Made by a program: the position numbers and the translations under genes
The notes under the pieces: model-generated
The model's input: the letters and a program-made list of their open reading frames with translations, nothing else
The model's database searches: none
Told to the model about the DNA's origin: nothing
Shown: positions 34,917 to 39,271 of the stretch, piece by piece
How the letters are laid out: each line of letters opens with the position of its first letter
How positions within the stretch are numbered: position 1 is the first letter of the stretch
Assembly (NCBI GenBank): GCA_031292095.1
Contig: JARLHU010000192.1
Span: 1 to 39,271, forward strand
DNA length: 39,271 nt
From: Desulfosporosinus sp.
GTDB taxonomy: Bacteria; Bacillota; Desulfitobacteriia; Desulfitobacteriales; Desulfitobacteriaceae
Direction of reading: 5' to 3'

Positions 34917-36935
34917 GTGCGAAAAAGAAATAAAAAGCCTAATCATTATTTTTCGCGAGATCAGTGGGTCTATTTTGGATTATCGTTGGTAGTCGTTCTT
35001 ATATTAGGAAGACTTATTACCCTTCAAATAGTTCAAGCTTCCGACCTTAATGCCAAAGGGATTGAGCGGCGGACAACTGATCTAAGCCTTCGAGCGGAAA
35101 GAGGCTCTATTTTTGATGCCCAAGGCAGTGTCTTAGCCCAAAGTATCTCGGTTAAAGAAATTTATGCAGATCCTAAAACATTAAGCGAGCAGATTACTAA
35201 AAAGCAATTCAAAAGCACAAAAGAAGATGTTGCTAAACAGCTCGCCAGCATTTTGGGAATCGACACACAGATTATCCAAGACAAACTCAATAAAGATTTA
35301 GCTTGGATTAGCTTGGCACATCAAGTGGATATCCAGAAAGCTGACGAAATTATGGCCCTAAAAATCCCCGGCGTTGGTGTTAATGAAGAAGAAAAACGTA
35401 TTTACCCTATGGGAAAGTTCGCGGCCTCTGCCCTCGGAATTGTTAATCTTGACGGTCACGGAGTAGAAGGAATTGAGTCTTATTATGATAAAATACTGTT
35501 TGGAAAACCCGGTTTTAAGTCTCAAGAACAAGATACTAGAGCCCGTTCCATCCTAGATGCCCTTCAGCAAAGTGATCCTTCAAGTCCTGGAAACTCGATC
35601 ACTTTAACTCTGGATTCAACGATTCAATATTTTGTTGAACAACAACTGGATAATCTGCAACAAACTACCAAGTCTAATAGCGTAACAATTCTCGCCATGG
35701 ATCCGAAAACAGGACGTGTTTTGGGCATGGGATCCCGTCCCACCTTTGATCCTACGGATTATGCCAAAGCCTCACCTGAAGCTCGTCGCAACCTAGCCAT
35801 CGGTATGTCCTATGAACCAGGATCAACCTTTAAGATAGTTACCGGATCAGCAGCTTTGGAAGAGGGGGCTATTCGCCCGGATGATACGTTTCCTGATCCC
35901 GGCTACCTAAGAATTCCCCCGCGTATCATTACAAACTGGGACTCTGACCAAAAGCCGCACGGTAACCCTACGTTTACGCAAGGGATGCAGTTGTCCTCAA
36001 ACGTCGTACTCGCTCAGGTTGGTATGAAATTGGGTACAAGTGCTTTCTATACGTATTTAAAAGCCTTTGGTTTTGGCGCCAAAACAGGGATTGATATCTC
36101 AGGTGAAGAAAGTGGCTTACTCCTTCCCCAAGACAAAGTTCGAGATATCGATCTGGCTACGATGTCCTTTGGCCAAACCAACTCGGTTACCCCGATCCAA
36201 CTCTTATCTGCCATCTCCGCAGTTGCCAATGGGGGAATGCTTTATCGCCCCTATATAGTTGATAAAATCATGACGTCTGATGGTCAACTCGTTCAACAAC
36301 AAAAACCAACCCCCGTTCGCCAAGTTATCTCTAAAGCGACCGCTGCACAAATGACAAGCGTCCTTGAACAAGTTGTATCTGGGGGAACAGGACATCTGGC
36401 GCAAATCCCAGGCATTAATGTCGCGGGTAAAACAGGAACTGCTCAAAAGGTGGACCCTAAAACCGGAGCCTATTCAACGACAGATTTCATTGCTTCCTTC
36501 ACAGCATTCGCTCCTGCGGAAGACCCAAAAATTGCGGTGCTCGTTATTATCGATTCGCCAAAATCAGCTGAAGGCCACCAAGGAGGAACTTTAGGAGGGC
36601 CACCAGCTAAAGCCATTATCGAAGGCGCTTTACAATATTTTGGCCTACCAGTGGCCAAAGATACTCAGAGCACAGTGTCTATTTCTCCCAGCGATTCCTA
36701 TGTCAGACCTTCACCCAAACCGGTAACTCCGGAACGCACACCCGTAGGTGGGGAAGTTGTCATTCCGGACTTAACAGGCATGACCATGCGCAAGGTGGGG
36801 GATATATTGGCAAAATCGGAGCTTCACTTTAACTTTACTGGGAGCGGTTTAGCGAATCAACAATCACCCCAAGCCGGAAAAGTTGTGACTAAGGGCACCA
36901 CCATCGAGGTCAAGTTTTCTTCTCTAGTGCCGTAA
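34917..36935 (+). CDS. Class B penicillin-binding protein, SpoVD/FtsI type, with one PASTA domain
   Basis: A 672-residue transpeptidase that cross-links peptidoglycan. Residues about 16-40 form the single membrane anchor, followed by the PBP dimerisation domain (RGSIFDAQGSVLAQS) and the transpeptidase domain with S303-T-F-K306 (SYEPGSTFKI), S360-x-N362 and K505-T-G (GKTGTAQK). One PASTA repeat closes the protein (VIPDLTGMTMRKVGDILAKS). SpoVD (cortex synthesis in spores) and FtsI/PBP2B (division septum) share this plan; the solitary position outside a division cluster does not decide between them. The GTG start follows AGAGGGG by 5-6 bases. Confidence 0.93.
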   Translation: MRKRNKKPNHYFSRDQWVYFGLSLVVVLILGRLITLQIVQASDLNAKGIERRTTDLSLRAERGSIFDAQGSVLAQSISVKEIYADPKTLSEQITKKQFKSTKEDVAKQLASILGIDTQIIQDKLNKDLAWISLAHQVDIQKADEIMALKIPGVGVNEEEKRIYPMGKFAASALGIVNLDGHGVEGIESYYDKILFGKPGFKSQEQDTRARSILDALQQSDPSSPGNSITLTLDSTIQYFVEQQLDNLQQTTKSNSVTILAMDPKTGRVLGMGSRPTFDPTDYAKASPEARRNLAIGMSYEPGSTFKIVTGSAALEEGAIRPDDTFPDPGYLRIPPRIITNWDSDQKPHGNPTFTQGMQLSSNVVLAQVGMKLGTSAFYTYLKAFGFGAKTGIDISGEESGLLLPQDKVRDIDLATMSFGQTNSVTPIQLLSAISAVANGGMLYRPYIVDKIMTSDGQLVQQQKPTPVRQVISKATAAQMTSVLEQVVSGGTGHLAQIPGINVAGKTGTAQKVDPKTGAYSTTDFIASFTAFAPAEDPKIAVLVIIDSPKSAEGHQGGTLGGPPAKAIIEGALQYFGLPVAKDTQSTVSISPSDSYVRPSPKPVTPERTPVGGEVVIPDLTGMTMRKVGDILAKSELHFNFTGSGLANQQSPQAGKVVTKGTTIEVKFSSLVP

Positions 36936-36965
36936 ATCTAATTTCATTTTTCGATCTGGGTATGT

Positions 36966-37002
36966 TAAGGTATATGAAAGGAAATAACAAGTCAATGATG
37001 CC
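36966..37002 (+). repeat. 37-base dispersed repeat, copy 2
   Basis: It matches 19004-19040 at 35 of 37 positions and ends 32 bases before the pepV start. The copy holds GAAAGGA and, 10 bases later, ATGATGCCTTAG, a three-codon frame. The flanks of the two copies do not match. Confidence 0.8.
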
Positions 37003-37034
37003 TTAGATGTTTGCGAATAACGGAGGAATGTAAG

Positions 37035-38438
37035 ATGCAACTCGACCAACAGATCGATTCAATGAAAGATGAAATAATCGCTGCTATTCAGTCCTGTATC
37101 CAGATTAAAAGTGTCAAGGATGTTGAACATGCCGCCCCCGGTGCTCCTTTCGGGCCTGGAATTAGAGAAGCTTTAGAGTGGACCTTAGCCTTGGGAGAAA
37201 AATTTGGCTTTACTGTTAAAAATGTTGAAGGGTATGCCGGTCATATTGAAATGGGCACGGGAGACTTATTGGGGATTCTGGGCCATCTCGATGTCGTTCC
37301 GGAAGGGGATGGCTGGTCTGTCCCTCCCTATAGTGCGACCATCAAAGACGGTAAAATTCTAGGCCGGGGCGCTTTAGATGATAAAGGGCCGGCTTTGACA
37401 GCACTCTTTGCTATGAAGGCTATTAAAGATGCCAACATCCCCTTAAATATGAGAGTACGCCTCATTTTAGGCACTGATGAGGAGTCTGGATGGGCCGATA
37501 TGGATTATTACCTTAAAAAGGAAGAAGTTCCTCAAATCGGATTTGCCCCAGATGCCGAGTTTCCCGTGATTCATGCTGAAAAAGGAATTCTTCATCTCGA
37601 ATTGAGTAAATCTCAGGCAACATCTTTTCCACATCTTGTCAAGGTTCAGGGTGGAGAACGGGCCAACGTCGTTCCAGATCTTTGTGAAGTTATCATAAAG
37701 GGGATCGCTCACGAGGTCATTGCCAAGCAGTTGAAAGAATTCTCCTTTCCTGAAGGAGTTAGCGGCAAGCTCGATAGCCAAGCGAATGAACAGGAAATTA
37801 AGCTTACCTTTAGGGGAGTCGGGGCCCACGGAAGTCTCCCGCAAAACGGTAAAAACGCGGTGCTGTACACGTTGCAATTTCTTCGCAGCTTACCGCTATC
37901 CCCCGAAGAAGAGCGCACACTTGATTTTATTTTGTCACACCCTGGCACGGGTTTTTATGGAGAAGGGTTTGGGATCGCCTTAAGTGATGAACCCTCTGGT
38001 AAACTTTCGCTGAACTTGGGTATCTTAAAATTGACTTCCGACAGAATTCGCTTCGTCATCGATATTCGCTACCCAGTTACGTACAAACGAGACGACGTTT
38101 TTCTGCCCATTGAAAAAATTGCCCAGAGTGAGCAGTTCGATATCAAGGTTTTGACCCATCAGGAAGCACATCATGTGCCCAAGGACAGTGCCCTGGTTCA
38201 ATCGCTGCTCAAGGCCTATACCGATGTAACTGGGCTCAAACCCTTTGCCTTTGCCATTGGCGGGGGAACCTATGCTAAAGTGCTTCCCCAAGGGGTTGCC
38301 TTTGGACCCGTTTTTCCAGGTGAACCTGAAGTGATTCATTGTGCCGATGAATATATCTCAATTGATAACCTCCTTTTAACAACCAAGGTATACGCCCAAG
38401 CTATCCTTAACTTAGCTGCGGACCCGGAGAATCGATAG
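37035..38438 (+). CDS. pepV: PepV-type dinuclear zinc dipeptidase (M20 family)
   Basis: PepV cleaves dipeptides and some tripeptides in the cytoplasm. The 467-residue protein has the M20 metal motifs: GHLDVVPEGDGW near residue 85, GRGALDDKGPALTALFAMK near 112, GTDEESGWADM near 150 and APDAEFPVIHAEKG near 172, with the C-terminal GGGTYAKVLPQGVAFGPVFPGEPEVIH region typical of PepV. A TTG at 37011 is in frame, but GGAGGA at 37022-37027 lies 7 bases before the ATG at 37035, giving MQLDQQIDSMKDEIIAAI, which fits the family N-terminus. A 37-base repeat lies upstream. Confidence 0.94.
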   Translation: MQLDQQIDSMKDEIIAAIQSCIQIKSVKDVEHAAPGAPFGPGIREALEWTLALGEKFGFTVKNVEGYAGHIEMGTGDLLGILGHLDVVPEGDGWSVPPYSATIKDGKILGRGALDDKGPALTALFAMKAIKDANIPLNMRVRLILGTDEESGWADMDYYLKKEEVPQIGFAPDAEFPVIHAEKGILHLELSKSQATSFPHLVKVQGGERANVVPDLCEVIIKGIAHEVIAKQLKEFSFPEGVSGKLDSQANEQEIKLTFRGVGAHGSLPQNGKNAVLYTLQFLRSLPLSPEEERTLDFILSHPGTGFYGEGFGIALSDEPSGKLSLNLGILKLTSDRIRFVIDIRYPVTYKRDDVFLPIEKIAQSEQFDIKVLTHQEAHHVPKDSALVQSLLKAYTDVTGLKPFAFAIGGGTYAKVLPQGVAFGPVFPGEPEVIHCADEYISIDNLLLTTKVYAQAILNLAADPENR

Positions 38439-38445
38439 AAAAAGC

Positions 38446-38474
38446 TTGACTATCTTAGGCTTTAGAGATATACT
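38446..38474 (+). promoter_or_regulatory. Promoter of tRNA-Lys
   Basis: TTGACT (38446-38451) and TATACT (38469-38474) are exactly 17 bases apart, about 17 bases before the mature tRNA. Confidence 0.75.
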
Positions 38475-38490
38475 TGCAATTGTTGTAATT

Positions 38491-38566
38491 GCGCCACTAG
38501 CTCAGCTGGTAGAGCATCCGACTCTTAATCGGCAGGTCCCTGGTTCGATCCCTGGGTGGCGCACCA
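38491..38566 (+). tRNA. tRNA-Lys, anticodon CTT
   Basis: The acceptor arms GCGCCAC and GTGGCGC pair perfectly, the 3' CCA is encoded, and the loop CTCTTAA contains anticodon CTT at 38524-38526. TTCGATC gives the T loop and AGCTCAGCTGGTAGAGC the D arm. One mismatch (T-C) sits at the top of the anticodon stem. It reads the AAG codon. Confidence 0.97.
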
Positions 38567-38588
38567 ATACGCTATGAAAGTCTTGTGT

Positions 38589-38624
38589 AGTAAGCATTTC
38601 GGGTTTCCGAGATGCTTACTTTTT
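38589..38624 (+). terminator. Terminator after tRNA-Lys
   Basis: AGTAAGCATTTCGG (38589-38602) pairs with CCGAGATGCTTACT (38607-38620), with one G-T pair, and runs into TTTTT. Confidence 0.92.
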
Positions 38625-38643
38625 CGTTATTTGGACAGTTTCA

Positions 38644-38716
38644 GACCTTCCGATTATTTGAGGTTTTTTACCGAGTCGGAAGGTCCGTAAACCAACCTAT
38701 GGACAAAGAACCGTCC
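38644..38716. repeat. Inverted repeat and REP-like hairpin between tRNA-Lys and the MNT gene
   Basis: GACCTTCCGA (38644-38653) and TCGGAAGGTC (38676-38685) are exact 10-base arms with a 22-base loop. At 38701-38716 a sequence with GGAC and GTCC ends and a core AAAGAACC resembles dispersed hairpin elements common in clostridial genomes (from memory, not searched). This 227-base spacer holds no gene. Confidence 0.5.
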
Positions 38717-38793
38717 TGCATGTTATGCTGAGAATACCAATAATTGGGGATATTGAGGCATTACAGAATATCTGCGAACTGGAGTCGTGAAAA

Positions 38794-39075
38794 ATGGATA
38801 ATGTTTTAGAACAAATAAAAGAGATTTCTCTTCAATACAAAGTTGATAAGATTGTTCTATTTGGTTCACGTGCAAGAGGAGATCACTCGTCTGTCAGTGA
38901 TTATGATATAGCAATATTTGAAAACCATTTGTCTGCTTTAGATAAAGCCCGTCTTCGCGATGATGTTGATGAAATTGAGACTCTCAAAAAGATTGATGTC
39001 ATATTTGTCCAAGAAAGCTTTACAGATGAACTGATGGAAAGTATTAAGAGGGACGGTGTAATCATCTATCCTTGA
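38794..39075 (+). CDS. MNT-type minimal nucleotidyltransferase
   Basis: A 93-residue member of the DNA polymerase beta-like nucleotidyltransferase fold. The motif GSRARG at residues 24-29 and the metal pair D36/D38 (SDYDIAIF) are intact, with D68 (KKIDVIF) as the third acid. Such proteins are usually antitoxins that modify a HEPN-domain toxin, encoded next door. Here no HEPN gene lies in the 196 bases that follow, nor immediately upstream, so the partner is absent, out of range or lost. GGAG lies 9 bases before the ATG. Confidence 0.88.
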   Translation: MDNVLEQIKEISLQYKVDKIVLFGSRARGDHSSVSDYDIAIFENHLSALDKARLRDDVDEIETLKKIDVIFVQESFTDELMESIKRDGVIIYP

Positions 39076-39083
39076 TTCCCGTG

Positions 39084-39162
39084 AAAAATTATACCTACAT
39101 TGAATAAACCTTAATTTTACAGGCATTTTGGTGTTTTTGTAGGTATAAAAATTATACCTACA
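39084..39162. repeat. Three copies of an 11-base repeat, two of them forming a perfect hairpin
   Basis: AAAAATTATACCTACA occurs at 39084-39099 and again at 39147-39162. TGTAGGTATAA at 39138-39148 is the exact complement of the 11 bases at 39152-39162, giving an 11-base stem with a 3-base loop. The spacer holds no gene. Confidence 0.75.
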
Positions 39163-39214
39163 AATTGAATTGCGAATCATTATTTTTGTGACTATTCAGG
39201 TACTCAGTTTATCA

Positions 39215-39244
39215 ACCACAGATTACACAGACTAACACAGAATA
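39215..39244. repeat. Short tandem CACAGA-type repeat
   Basis: ACCACAGATTA, CACAGACTA and ACACAGAATA follow each other with a 9-10-base period. From memory this pattern is a widespread dispersed sequence in bacterial genomes, often near GxxExxY genes; no search was done. Confidence 0.5.
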
Positions 39245-39271
39245 AATACATTTTGGTTCTAAACTACAAAT

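Noticed and set aside
39084..39162. A CRISPR array from the short repeats at the right edge
   Set aside because: The repeats are too short, mixed in direction and not evenly spaced.

Overview
The window looks like chromosome from an anaerobic, low-to-moderate GC, endospore-forming Firmicute of the Desulfosporosinus/Desulfitobacterium type. The reasons are a Wood-Ljungdahl acetyl-CoA synthase cluster, DegS/DegU and DnaD/DnaI homologues, a SpoVD-like PBP with a PASTA domain, strong AGGAGG ribosome sites, frequent TTG/GTG starts and sigma-A type promoters. The assignment rests on protein resemblance and gene content, not on a database search.

Layout. (1) 1-8.5 kb: acsB, acsC, a ferredoxin/ASKHA reductive activator, cooC/acsF, acsD and acsE, all on +, closed by a strong terminator at 8466. 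This is the methyl branch-to-acetyl-CoA half of the pathway; no CODH gene is inside the window, only the last 20 codons of an unidentified upstream gene. (2) 8.6-16.4 kb: an unrecognised protein, a DegS-DegU-type two-component pair, a beta-CASP metallo-beta-lactamase RNase, an opposing HD-domain hydrolase, and the primosome proteins DnaD and DnaI. (3) 15.8-22.7 kb: several envelope proteins of unknown function, a PHP-domain hydrolase, an ANTAR protein with a degenerate receiver domain, OsmC, and a phosphodiester-glycosidase/propeller-like pair behind a leader that carries its own promoter and terminator. (4) 22.8-26.7 kb: a large UPF0182 membrane protein (minus strand) divergent from trxB, whose start site carries a CsoR/CstR-like operator. 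(5) 26.8-33.3 kb: fixABCX (electron-bifurcating ETF complex, with a ferredoxin domain fused to FixB) behind a promoter whose -10 box is the exact centre of a perfect palindrome, then larE-larB-larC for the nickel-pincer cofactor, with LarC lacking its C-terminal domain. (6) 33.3-38.6 kb: a rhomboid protease, a 640-base spacer that holds a 55-aa minus-strand gene, a SpoVD/FtsI-type PBP, a PepV dipeptidase and tRNA-Lys(CTT). (7) 38.6-39.3 kb: an accessory-looking edge with inverted repeats, an orphan MNT nucleotidyltransferase and short dispersed repeats.

How the parts fit. The acs genes make acetyl-CoA from a methyl group and CO. FixABCX can split electrons between ferredoxin and quinone, and low-potential ferredoxin is what CODH/ACS and its activator need, so regions 1 and 5 may be linked metabolically (inference). 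The lar genes supply a cofactor for LarA-type racemases, none of which is in the window. No CRISPR array, phage or complete insertion sequence was seen. The best leads for something undescribed are the fix-promoter palindrome, the LarC1-only protein, the trxB operator, the 37-base repeat shared by two unrelated genes, the glycosidase leader RNA and the phosphorylation-dead ANTAR protein.
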